Shown here: in pieces, positions 34,411-46,171 of the stretch
Position numbering within the stretch: position 1 is the stretch's first letter
Layout: the number at the start of each line of letters is the position of its first letter
From: Hesseltinella vesiculosa
Taxonomy: Eukaryota; Mucoromycota; Mucoromycetes; Mucorales; Cunninghamellaceae
DNA length: 64,000 nucleotides
Reading direction: 5' to 3'
Assembly (NCBI GenBank): GCA_002104935.1
Contig: MCGT01000016.1
Span: forward strand, 469,418 to 533,417
Made by a program: the position numbers and the translations under genes
The notes under the pieces: generated by a model
What the model was told of the DNA's origin: nothing
The model's input: only the letters and a program-made list of their open reading frames with translations
The model's database searches: none

Positions 34411-36514
34411 TTATAAGCGTGCTGTGATACGAGATAGCCCCGTGGCTGGTGCTAATTTCAATTTGAGGTATATGAGTACAATGGTGCCAGAGATATACAT
34501 GCCAGCTGTAAATAATTTGTAGCTGAAAAAGGCGGACGCGTTGGCGGAGGCTTCAATTATTGCCGCAATGTTGGGCCCAAACATTGCAAAAACGGTGAGG
34601 AGCAAAAACATGGAATAACCAGTTTCAAACTTTTCTGGGCCGGTGACAATTTTTGTGATCGACGGCCCCAAGGTCACGAAGACTCCGCCCGTCAATCCAA
34701 AGATGCACGCAAAAGCCATCAGCATTTGGAAATCGTATGCCAGCGTCCACAAAAACAAGGATGCGATGCCAGCTACAATACAGCAAAGGATCGTTGTGTT
34801 CATATACCCAATTCTATCTCCGATATGACTAGGTAATAAAAAAGAATGGGTGCCAGCTCCTCATTTCCATGACCAGTTTCTCGACGCCTTACCCCGTCAA
34901 CACTCGGCCAACAGCATTGCAAGCAGAGGCAATTGATATAAGTAATGAGCCCTGAGAATCTGTCAATCCCAAGAACGTGGAGTAGGCTAGGCAAGAAAAA
35001 AAATGAGCACAACTAAAAATTGTATCAAGCGCTTCTTTTTTGTTTTACATGGCAAAAAGAAGAGAGGCACGTAGTAGCCTGCTTCAATCAAAGTGTCGGC
35101 CAAAACCCAGATGAGAAGGTCGACGTTTTTGCACACAGACAAGTCGACGATGTCTTTGATCTTGGTATTTTTTTCTCGGGGGCGTTTATCTTTGAATAAA
35201 ATACAAGCGATGATACAAATAAATAATGAGATCATGCCTAGAATGCGATAACACCACGCAGCGCCTAGCGACCGGTTCAATGGTGTCATAACGAATGGCA
35301 TCACCAATCCACCAATGCAGCTCCCACTACTTGCCAATCCCAGAGCAACTCCTTGTCTTTTGTTGAACCATTGCGGCACGGTGCTCATACCAACCTGAAT
35401 CGATGGAAGAAAAAATCTGTAAGTTACCTTGGCTTCACTTTTCGATCTCCGAAAAGGTTTACATAAAAGATGATTGAGCAGCCAATTCCATAAACGATCC
35501 CTTGGGTCAACAGCAAATGCCAAATCTAACAGACAAGTCAAGCACAATTTAATTTGGTTAAATTATAAGTTTGTTTTTTTTTTTTTTTCAAAAAAAAGTG
35601 CTGTACTTTATGCACCTGCAGGAAGCAACGAAACTTTTTTTTTGTCCCTTACTTCGGTGCTTAGGCTTGCCAATTCCAATCCAGCTGCACAGAAGACAGC
35701 TGCGACAAGGATGCCACCTTTTGCGCCGACGAATGAGATAAGAACTTGGGTAAATACACTCATGAGATTCATAACGCAATTGGCAGCAGCTCCGACGAGG
35801 CTGAGCTGTAGCGCAACCGACGGGTCTACACCGAAATTATGTTGCTGATAATAATCTTGCATCACGCCTATTAAGCAGACAAAAAAAAAGTCAGCTGCGC
35901 CCTTGCGCTCCTTTGGTTTCTGCCCCTGATCTCCCAGCTTGTCACTCTCCGCCCTGACCCCTCTTTTTTTAAGCCCATTTTTAGCTAAGCAGTTTCCCCT
36001 ATATTAAGAAACAGGAGCCTCCCAAGCGACGATCGCTTTTATAATTGACCACTTACCCCTATTCGTTTCAAGTGCCAAAAATAAAGGTAGAATATACAAA
36101 ATAAAAAAAAATTGTGAGTTGCAGAAAATGTTTTGGTTAATTAGAAAGTTGGAGACACTTCTCCTTTTTTTTTTTAAAAAAAAAAAATAGGCTATGCCAG
36201 GCTGATCCTATTTTTTCTGCATTTTTTTCTGGATTTTTGGACAGGGAGTATCAAACTTACCAACCAGTGACAATGCCCAAGCCTGTAAGCTGAACCAGGA
36301 ACGCAGCAATTACAACAAACCAACCATAACCACCGTCGCATTCATCGTCATCCACGCCGGCCATGTCGGAGTGCTTGTTTTCCATGCTACCTGGGCAGTA
36401 GGTTTCTGTGTCACTTCGATAAAAGGCTTCCAGAGCAGCTGCATCGAGGGTTTTAAGCGTAGGGGGTTCAACAAGAGTTGACTCGGTCGATTGATCAAAA
36501 TACGGTGCTGGCAT
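34411..36514 (-). CDS. MFS monocarboxylate-type transporter, paralogue 1
   Basis: Exons: 36514-36261, 36058-36057 (2 nt), 35867-35653, 35525-35463, 35394-35049, 34986-34893 and 34828-34411, total 463 residues with all phases closing. After an acidic cytosolic N-terminus comes DGGYGWFVVIAAFLVQ and, only if the 2-nt exon GG is included, TGWGVMQDYYQQHNFG, the first-helix signature of fungal MCT-type transporters. Later blocks are QWFNKRQGVALGLASSGSCI, a second TM half starting near GHIGDRIGY (the loop RXGR-like motif) and FGPNIAAIIE. About twelve membrane helices; likely monocarboxylate or related uptake at the plasma membrane. Substrate unknown. A tandem paralogue lies upstream. Confidence 0.88.
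36057..36058 (-). other. 2-nt microexon (GG) of MFS paralogue 1
   Basis: On the minus strand the context is CGAATAG|GG|GTAAGT. The preceding exon ends with TG and the next begins with GC, so TG+GG+GC yields TGG GGC (Trp-Gly) and keeps frame; without these two bases the frame breaks. Confidence 0.7.
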
Positions 36515-37943
36515 TTTTCTTTTGCTGTATTAAAATATGTATGTCTAGTCGCTACGTACGTCCATTGTAAAGAATCCAACAGAAAAAAAGTAAGGGTCAA
36601 GGTTCATGATTCTGTAAATTGGGCGTTTTTTTTTTCGGTGGTGTTGGCCAGAAAATACGGACGATCAACGTCTGTGGCACTTTCTGTACGAGATACACCT
36701 TTTTTTGTCAGCTATGTGTTACCTTGGAAATATAGAAGACGTTTCTTTCCTGCGTTTTTTTTCTTTGCAAGTTGTTATAAATTACTAGGTGTGTTGAGAT
36801 GGAAATAAAACAAGAAAGTTGAGGCAAAAAAGAAACAAAGAGAGAGAAACAGAAATAATTTGATTGAATAATGAAAAAGTGCAAGGGATAAAAAAAAAAG
36901 CAGAACGGAGAGAGAGCGCGAGAGGTTGGAGAGAAAGGGGGGGTCTTTCCAAACGAATGAGATTATCCTTCCGAATGAGGTAAGCGGTTGTCAAACGAAT
37001 TTCAATCTTTCAACTTACAGAAGATTGTGATGATGTATCAATTGCGAAAAGAAATTTGAGGAGACCAAAAAAAAGTGATGAATGTGATTACACCTAGCAA
37101 GAGAGAAGCTTCGGTCCGTTATCTCGACGCGTTTAGCCTATTTTTTTTTTTTTTGTGATGATAATTCATCGATGCTGGCCTCCGTTTTTTTTTTTTACAC
37201 CTTTCCTGTCACTCCGAAAAGTCAGAGCGTTTCACCAAAGCAGAAAGTATTAAAAAATAAAGGAAAAAAAATGGAAACGCCTCGGGGATATTTATGCGAT
37301 AGGTAAGGTCGGTCCCGTGGGCTGCTTCTTTGACGCATTATTTTTGTGAAGCGATGCTAAAAATAAGAGGCAAAGAAAGCGGTAGTGACGAAGAGTATCT
37401 CGAAGGTGACGGATGATGTAGTAATGCTGACCCGCCAATTTTCTTTCAGCTTTTAAACAGAACAGCGGTCAGGCGACAGGAATAAAAGGGGGGCGATCCT
37501 TTTTTTTTTTTTTTACTTGATTATCTGACCGAGATCGTCAAGACATGAATAAGGTTTCCTCTCTCTCTCATCAGTACTACTTGAAAAAGGGGATTGCTAA
37601 CCAAGATGCTCCGTTGGGTCATTTTATCGAGCCACAATAATTTTTCATCAATGCATTGTCAGTTTGCCATGTGCTTTTATTATTTTGGTGCGGCGGGGAG
37701 TGTCCAGGACAAAAGCCGAGATTTTGGTCAACTCCGTTGTATTTCACAGCCCGCTGGCTCGAGAGCATTTCAAAAAAAGGGGTCCAGGCATGACACATCA
37801 TATAGGGTAAGGACGAAATAACTTTACTTGCATTATATCTGCTGATAAGCGATGAGATATCTTTGTCATTGTTTTTATTTCACAAAAAGAAGAAAAAAAG
37901 GAGAATCCAAATAGAGCAGAGCAGAGTAAGAAGCCAATGAGGG
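36515..37943. other. intergenic region between the MFS paralogues
   Basis: Promoter of paralogue 1 and 3' flank of paralogue 2. Rich in T and A runs; a CTCTCTCTC/GAGAGAGAG stretch appears near 36905. No coding or transposon signal. Confidence 0.5.
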
Positions 37944-40314
37944 TCATACTTTGCTAAAAATATGCTTGTTCAATCGAATTTTTAGAATAAAGAGAATCAT
38001 TGCTCCAAGCAAATAAGTCACGCCAGCAAACATCTATCAACGTTAAAAGGAGAAGCGCGTCAGTCTTTTTTTTATATTGTGTTTTTTTCCTGTTGCGGTT
38101 ACCTTGTACGAAAAGTATCTTGGCGAGTTCACGTTATTCTCTATCGCGGTTGCGATATTGGGCCCTAATGTTGCATCGAAAAAAAGAAACAATCATTTGA
38201 GTTTCAAAAAGGAAAGGAGCAGGATGATTGCAATAAACCAACTCCAGGGGTTTAGTAGAAAATATCAAGATTCGAATTAAAAACCCACCGACCCCTTTGC
38301 TTTCTAGTTTCGCATTGCATGTCATGTTTCTCTTTTTCTCGACGGAAAAAAAAGAGATCGACATTAAACCCCTGGACAACACTTGACCGGTTGGGCTCCT
38401 GCTGCCGCCGCCCCCTTTTTTTTTGTTAGACCCAATTCCATTTGCCTTACCAAATACAGAGACAATATTGCTGATGAGCAAGACACTCAGCGCGGTTGGG
38501 TATTTTTCAAGACCAACAATCTTTGTCAAAATGGGAGAAAGAAGAGAGAAATAACTGCCACAGAAAAGACCAAATATCGCGCTATAGGCCATCAAGGAAC
38601 CGTAAGTTTCAGCAAAGGTCCAAATCAAAAATGAGCTTAAACTGCCCATCAAAGTAAAAATGACGTTTGTATTCACGGCACCAAACCTGTCAGCAACCAT
38701 GCCAGCTATAATCTAATTGAGAACAAGGGGGGGGGGGAAATGAGATGAACCGAGGCAGAATTGCGATATTACCCGACCGATAAAGTTGCAGGCAGATGAC
38801 ACCGCAATCATAGCTGAACCTTGCTGATCTGACAAGCCCTTGGAGGTTGCATAGCTTGGCAGAAAAAAGTATGGTATAAAGTAGCCCAGGAGACTCATCA
38901 TTGATCCCAAAGAGAATAGGACCATGTTGATGTTTTTGAGGACATCTAATTGAACAATGTCACTGAACTTTTTTCGCTGGTGTGGTACTGGCGCACGGGG
39001 TTTGACAATCATGACCGCAACAATATCACACGCCAAGCAGATCAATCCAAGGATCCTATACGTCCACCCTGGTCCTAGAGAGTCATTGATGGGGGTCATG
39101 ATGAACGGAATGGCCAGCCCACCTTGTAATAATGAGAGATAGAAGGGGTGAAGTCAGTGCATGAGTCATACCATATCCTCCCTACCAATTCCACTGCCGG
39201 CAGCAACTATTCCTAGCGCTAAGCCTTGGTGTTTCCTGAACCATGCCTACACATTGGGGGTTAAAGTGAGCATGGAAACAAACTAGCGTTATCTTTGCTA
39301 TGATCACTTTCCAGAGTAAACTTACAGGTACAACGTTCATGATGCAAAAATACATGATGGAAGCGCCAAGGCCGAATAAAATTCCTTGCGAGAGATACAG
39401 GTGCCAGATTTCAAAAGCCCAGCCTGCAGTTATCAACCCAAGACTGACACGATACAAAAAAAAAAAAAAAAGAAACTCGTCAAATGGCCAACGTGAACAT
39501 GCTCTTGCAGGCTGCTATAGTACTTTACCTAACACACGCCGAGCCAATCATCATACTAGTCCGAATGCCTAACCAGGAAATCAATAGCTGGGATATCGGT
39601 GCTGATCCATAGATGAAGATCAACGAAATCGTTCTGCAAGAAAATAAAAATTCAGCACGTTCAGCTACGGGGAGGTATTTTTTCTTTTTCTTTTTCTGAC
39701 TCACCCAACGAAGCTAAGGTCAAGCTGCTTATCTTGCCCAAAATAGTATTTCTCAAAGTAATTTTGCATCACACCTTTGTAAAACAAAAAAAAAAAAGAA
39801 TGGGTAAACTATCTACCAGCTCATTGTCCGGAGGCATCATTCCTACCCCTGAACAAAGAAAAGGCAAAGTGAGAATGCAGAGTATTATTTTTTTCCCTGA
39901 ATGGTTTCATCTTACCAGCTGGTAATTGTTCCCTAAGATAATGGTATCAGTTAGGTGCGATGACAGGCGTGGAAAAACACAAAATTTGAAAAAAGGAGAT
40001 ACTTACGTAGCTTGTGATTTGGACAAGCGTTGCACCAATGACAATCACCCATCCAAATGGCATCTCTTGAAACTCTAATCCAAAGCCAAATAAATGATTA
40101 GCCAACCTTGCCGCAGCTATTTGATCTTCATTTTTTATTTACCTTCAACCTCAATCGGCTTCTCAGGAATCTCTTTGCCGGTTGAATGCACTTCATCCTC
40201 TTGATCTTTCATGGATACTGGCGATGGAATTGGCGGCGTGGGCGTGTGGTCTAATTTAGTTTCTGGGTCAACCTTCAATGGTGTTCCAGGAGATTGACTT
40301 TGGATTTCAGACAT
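37944..40314 (-). CDS. MFS monocarboxylate-type transporter, paralogue 2
   Basis: Twelve exons: 40314-40143, 40074-40007, 39932-39916 (17 nt), 39848-39847 (2 nt), 39774-39705, 39633-39529, 39443-39326, 39246-39186, 39122-38773, 38712-38451, 38164-38103 and 38033-37944. They sum to 458 residues with no phase conflict. A Pro-rich cytosolic N-terminus precedes PFGWVIVIGATLVQITSYG and TITSWGVMQNYFEKYYFG, which aligns residue by residue with paralogue 1 once both microexons are spliced in. Then WHLYLSQGILFGLGAS, FRKHQGLALGIVAAGSGIGG, GRIIAGMVADRFGAVN and GPNIATAIE. About twelve membrane helices. Likely carboxylate transport at the plasma membrane; substrate unknown. Intron positions differ from the paralogue at several sites. 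Confidence 0.87.
39847..39848 (-). other. 2-nt microexon (GG) of MFS paralogue 2
   Basis: Context on the minus strand is TTGTTCAG|GG|GTAGGA. The upstream 17-nt exon ends TG and the downstream exon starts GT, so TG+GG+GT reads TGG GGT (Trp-Gly), the same residues and same phase as in paralogue 1. Confidence 0.7.
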
Positions 40315-43099
40315 GTGTAGTGTATCCTAGCAAAATAGAGAGAGAGATAGCAAATCGGAGCCAGTGTTGGAAGAAGAAAGAGACAGAACAAAAAAAGGGG
40401 ATCGATATTTTTCTCAGGTGCTTCTTTCTGGTGTGACACGAAACTGCCATTGGCCCCGCATTTTCGGTAATTCATGCCCAGCTTTTAAGTAAGAAAAACG
40501 ACTTCAGCGGCAACCCACTCCTCACCTCAATACTGGTAGCATCGATATAAATCGACATGGGGATGATAGCTCAAGAGTCACCTGCGATAAGAGAAATTGA
40601 ATTTCCGCTTATTCATACAAGCAATGCAAGGCTAGGCTCTGTTGAAAAGTGCGATGAATTTTCTGGTTGACTTGAAGCTGGGAAAATAACTGGTGCATGC
40701 TGAGAAGAGCGTTTCACAGAACTGGGGCTACCTCCTGGTAAAATCAAGGGAAGGTCACGGTTTGCCTTGCTTCTAGCTTGGCTCTACCTAAAAAAGTATA
40801 GAAGGTTTGGGCTTGTCGTTAGCATCATGTCTCATCAAGGCCGAGCTGTGTGCCTTTTTTGGGGTGAATCGGTGGAGACTGGACTTTTTAACAAGTTAAA
40901 AGGATTTCGAGCCGTGGATAGATTCTTTAGCAGGCAAACCAATCGGACAAACGGCTAAATTATTTTCTAGTACGCACGAAAGTAAAATCAAGTGTATGAG
41001 AAAGTTCAATCTAGTGCACACAAGTCAGATTTTATCATTGCAGTTAGGTGAATTCCAAGGAAAAAAAAGAGGAGATGTAGAAAGTAACCATGCAGTTGTT
41101 TGGGCTCTTGAGTCAGATAGGCTGGAAAAGACTGTGCGATTGGGATTTGGACAGGTTGGTGAGCACTGGAGCTGCTAGACTTTGGACGATGATGTGCGAC
41201 ACTGTGGTAACAATACGCCAAAATTTGCTATTCTTGAAGCGGGAGCAGTTCCTTGTCGTGTTTATTCCACGGCTCCATGGCTTGGAGTAGTTTGTCATTA
41301 TAGGTAAAAACAAATGAGTCCATCGTGAAATGCTGCTGTCTGAGATATTGTCGCCTTGGTCGTCAGAGGCGCAGAGGCGCAGGTTACAGTGCTGATGGTA
41401 TCTTCCGAGTCAGATCCAGCATGCGATTGAAGGCGCAGATACTCGTCCAAAAGCTTGCTGTCGTTGGCACTCCTCCGTCTCTGCCCTTGACTTGCAAATC
41501 TGCTTCCATACTGGCCATGTTGGGGAGTTTAGAAGTAGACGTGGTCGTGCTATCCTGTCATTGAGATACAGACCTTCAGTTCCTGCGCAAAAAAAAAAAA
41601 TAAAATGACACGAGGGTTTTTTCTTGTGCCCCAACTTGACACCGAACTTACAGGCACGTGTCGAAGTAGTTTTTGCAAGAACTTTCCGATCTTTGGCAAT
41701 GGCAGTCGACACTAGTGCTGGTCCAAATGTATTAGGGCGACAGTGTTGCACAGGGGATAGCACAGGAGGCACAGCGGGCTACTTCCAAGAGGACAAGAAC
41801 TGGATGAACGTGACAGTCAAAAAAGAATGTTATGAAAAATTGGCTGGGCAACCTTCACCAATCGACCTGATTTTTCAGTGCCATGGGGATCACAGCGCCT
41901 GGTTGATTCACAACAGCCATCACATAACGTCGAATAAATATATGAGAGATGATTGAGATATCCCGATTGTGATCTCGAGGACTTGGAATGCGTCTTGGCA
42001 ATCGCACATCGCTCTTCGACCGCGAGAATGATAATCTTGCTTGTCCGGTTTGGTAGCTTCCATGAGACAGGTGGGACAGAGATGGGAAATGTTCTGTTAT
42101 GGCAGGCTTGCATCGAATGCAGATCTAATGACCTGCTTGTCGTTACATCCAGCCATTTTTGTCTTTTGCATTTACTTTGTGATCGACCAGGTCGCTGCCG
42201 CTTGATTCCTTTTTTTTTTTCAGAAAGCATGAGTCACGTTACTTTTATGCTTGTGTGGATAGTACCTCTTCATCTTCCTGTTGAATTTTCCTTTCTCTTC
42301 GGTATTGCTTTTGCTTAAATTATGCACTTCAATTATCATATCAAGCAAGATTGGGTTGACGAAGAATTGAAAAAAGAAAACGCGAAACTGCCTGAGAAAA
42401 AAAAATCGAGCTTTAAAATAAGTAGCGCCGCCATTTTTAATTGGCTGGATTCATTGGCAAAGCAAGTGAATATTCTTTCTAATGAAGGGACTTGATGAAG
42501 CATTCCTTATGGCCCACTCAATATGTCGTGGTCTTGTCGCCCCACCCCACACCTATACTTCCCCAGTAATGTATAACTCCGAGAGGCCCATGGACTCCCT
42601 GCGTCCAGATCCAATTGGGTCATGTGATCTCGACCGATAATCCCATTCTTTTCTTTTTTTTTTTTTGGCCACTTTTGCACTGTAAAAGGTTACAAAATCG
42701 ACTGTGCTGATAACAAGATCAGTGGAAGATGCATACCACTTCAGTAATTTGATAAACATTCATTGATTATTGTTTGATGGGATAAGTCGATATCCAATCG
42801 GATCTTGCATTTTTTTCTTGTTTTTTTTTTTGTATATTATAGTACCAAGTCCTTTGAAGCCAACAAACAGGTCAGCATGTGATGAATGGGTTATTTGAGA
42901 GGCTGGGGGTCGAGCAGAAAATAAAAATAAGGGGGGGGGGGGTGCTGACAGGGTTCGCAGATGCATAAAAAAAAAGTCATGCAAGTGCTTTCATTTCTTA
43001 CTCTTCCCTATTTTATTTTATTTTTTCTTTTTTTGTGCAAGAAAAATAAATGTGCCCATGCACCTTTTGCCAATAGCTGTGAGAAAACGCCCCTCCAAC
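40315..43099. other. 2.8-kb intergenic region with decayed repeats
   Basis: At 40978-41045 GAAAGTAAAATCAAG... matches the outer end of the palindromic element. At 41838-41885 TTGGCTGGGCAACCTTCACC matches its inner arm. At 41880-41985 GGGATCACAGCGC...GATATCCCG resembles 16787-16870. Minus-strand frames around 41410-41780 (FGPALVSTAIAKDRKVLAK) look partly coding but do not splice into a gene I can defend. Confidence 0.45.
40978..41045 (+). repeat. end fragment of the palindromic element
   Basis: CGAAAGTAAAATCAAGTGTA, then GAAAGTTCAATCTAGTGCAC, parallels 32880-32927 (GAAAGTAAAATCAAGCGCG, GAAATTTTTCGTAGTGCA). Only the outer part remains. Confidence 0.5.
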
Positions 43100-45873
43100 A
43101 TGAATCATCGTCGAAAGCCAGCCATGCTAGGGAACTACCTACCAGTCAAAACCATCGGTCGTGGTGTGTCTGGTAAGGCATAAAATAATAGGATAATGGA
43201 GCTGGTTTTAACACTTTGGTTTTGGTCGACAATGGGTTTTGTTCCGGCAAATAGGTTGCGTCAAACTCGCAGCCAACGTTCATACTGGCGAACAAGTGGC
43301 CATTAAAATTATTTCACGGAAGCTAATGAAAGAATCGATAGCAGTGTCGAGGGCTGTAGAAAGAGAGCTTGCCGTGCTTCAGCTTTTACACCATCCAAAT
43401 TTGGTGGACCTTCGCCACGTGATGCAGGATGAGCAAAACGTTTATTTTGTCATGGAATACTTAAATGGAGGTGATCTTTATAGACAGCTACTTCATAAGC
43501 GGCGCTTTTCTGAACAAGAAGCAAAGAACATCTTCCTCCAACTGATGCATGCCCTGCAATGGTGCCACAAACACCAAATATGGTAATGACAAAAAAAGCG
43601 TTCCTGACCAACCTCTTTTATTTAACATTTGCTTTTTATCAGCCATCGAGATATCAAACTTGAAAATATCCTTCTTGACCAGACAAAAAAAAACATCAAG
43701 ATTTCTGATTTTGGGATGGCTACTATGCAATCCCCCGATTCACCACTGAACACAAGTTGCGGGTGAGTCAAGCAAAACAAACAAACCAGCAGGCATCCCC
43801 TTTGTCTCCCCCTCTTTTTCTTCACCTCCCTGAAACTCTATTGATACAAAATGCTCTCCCTTCGTCTGTTAATAGATCCCCTCACTATGCAAGCCCGGAA
43901 ATAGTCAGAGTAAGCACAGTCGCCATGGGTATACAAAATCTACGCTGAATGGCTTTTTGCTATCCAGTCTTTTTTTTTTTATATTTTGACATGATTTCTT
44001 CTTTAGGGAATTCCATACTTTGGCCCCTCCAGTGATATTTGGTCCAGTGGTGTGGTGCTGTATTTATTGTTGTGTGGTCATCATCCTTTTGATGATAAGA
44101 GAACAGGAAGACTCTTGTCGAAGATCAAATCTGGAATATATCACCCATTGCCACGTGACGTATCACCCCAAGTCAAAGACCTAATAGCACGGATGCTCAT
44201 GGTGGACCCCTGCAAAAGGATCACAGTATGCCACTGGTTAAAAAATACAGTAGGAAGCCTAATTTTTTTGAGTTGCACAGATTGCCGAGATCCTGACGCA
44301 TCCATGGCTCCAAGCAAACCCAGAAAAACTACGACCCTGTTCCGATGATTGTGCCCAGTCACCAGACTCAATAGCCCAGCCATTGGTGACCAATGCATGT
44401 GATATCGAAGGCTGGATATGGAAAACCATGACTATTCTTTGGTGTGATATGCCAGAGGAGATGATCCTTCATGCGCTAACAAGTCATGAGTAAAAAAAAA
44501 AAAAAAAAGAAAGAAAGAAAAAAAAGAAAAGTCCCTTGTTTAGGTTTTATTTTTTTTTCCCTAATAGACCCAATGCGCAAAAACAAACGTACCGGCTTTT
44601 AAGAGACCGTGGTCAGCGAATAGCAACCGACGCGGAAAAAAGGCAGTCGATTGTCAGGAACCCAGCACTGCCCTCATCCGACACTACCGCCACACTCAGC
44701 TCCTACACGACAGCTCTTGAAGACTTGATCACTGAGTCCAATCTCTCGACCTCTTCCACACTGTGTTGTGAACCCGATGTCTTCAACTCGCCCATTAATA
44801 TGACCACATCTCGTGCTGGCCAACCGCCCACACCATCACCGTCATACCAGCGCAAGTGCAGGTCACTGCCAGGCAACCAAAGGTTCCTTTTCCTGCTTTT
44901 TTATTCCTAACTGCAACTGACTTTTTTTTTCTCTCTTTTGGTGCAGAAGATCAAATAGTTTACTGCTTACCACCAGCCTCTATGCTTCACCGTTTCACCA
45001 GGACATGGTCGGATTACACAGCGACCTGCCTCACTTCTCCCATACTTACGTTGATCGATCATTTGAGCGCTCTTTGGTCAATGTGGCAGCGTCCCAGCCT
45101 ATGACCCCGGCAAGCTTTATCTCAACGTCGGGGTTCAACATGCCCTTCCAAACATCCATTTCTTCCTCATTAAAGCTATCACACTCGGCCGCCCCTAATT
45201 TTATCCAAGACACAATGCAGCTTTGCAAAAATATATACCACCAAACGCAATCCTTCTTCCAATCTCTCTTCCATTCTGATCAGTATCCAAAGGTAACGAA
45301 ATCCGGACGAAACCGCACTTGTACCTCTCCTTACAAAGTCTTTTTGCAAAAGATTTATTCCATTCCGTCTCTGGCAAAGAATGAATGGGATGTGGCTGGC
45401 CAATTCAATCACGTGCTGCAAAAGGTAAGACAACAAGAGCCAGATGCATGTTCTCATTCCGTGCATTTGAAATGGGTAGCATTTTTTTGGCAGTCTCTCC
45501 CATCGAGGAAACGGTTATGGTCAATCTACTTGGACTGGATCCATCCAATCATCCAGAGGTAAAGCTGTGCATGGATCTAAATTAGGTAGTAGCTTACTTG
45601 CTTTTTTATTACGCCACGCAGATCCGTCGAAAGCACTTGAAATCCTCTGTTATATCCCGACTGCAGTCAACAGAAAAAAATGCATGAATGCAAACTTTGT
45701 ACTGGTGAGAGGTAACAGCGCAGCGAAGGTTTCAATGCCAACCAGGCTCAATTCTTATTTCAGGGGATCAAATGCTGATGAAATCTGCAATGGATCGGCT
45801 AAGTGCAGTGATGTTAGAATACGAGAGGGATATGTTTATCGTGACGCAGGCAAATGGCTGGAACATGTTGTGA
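43100..45873 (+). CDS. Ser/Thr protein kinase of the Gin4/Nim1 (SNF1-related) type
   Basis: The kinase domain is spread over exons 43100-43172, 43255-43582, 43643-43762, 43876-43909, 44007-44225 and 44281-44489. It has GRGVSG...CVKL (glycine loop), VAIKIIS (Lys), CHRDIKLEN (catalytic loop), ISDFGMAT (DFG) and [10 protein letters not shown] (APE-like). Start ATG 43100 gives [13 protein letters not shown], typical of Gin4/Hsl1/Cdr2 kinases that control septum and G2/M timing at the cortex. Exons 44568-44874 and 44947-45424 code a Ser/Thr/Pro-rich region. The last exons are less sure: [17 protein letters not shown] and a final piece [20 protein letters not shown]...ANGWNML to the stop at 45873 could form a KA1-like end. 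The donor at 44874 (AAAG|GTTCCT) is weak. Confidence 0.85.
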
Positions 45874-46171
45874 CATTGCATATCAATAAAACAATGCCTA
45901 TGCGAGCACCTATTTTTGCAATTCCTAGACCCAAATTTGGAGAAATTATTTTTTTAAAAGGAGATGCGTGGGCAAATGACATCTGCAGAGGAAGGGGTTC
46001 CCTGAGCGGTTTATTTTTTCAGTTCCACTACACAAGTCTCTGACGGAAAATAGGAAAGGAGAGGCACTATGCACTTTTGAATCTGCTTTGCAGCTCGAAT
46101 GACAAAAAAAGTGGGTAAAAAAAAAAACCAGGTTGTCAACCATTGCATTGACAAAGACAAGATCTCAATGA

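Noticed and set aside
41410..41780. Minus-strand coding-like region FGPALVSTAIAKDRK
   Set aside because: A donor and acceptor exist, but joining them creates a stop, and no start is found. Possibly an old pseudogene, too weak to list.
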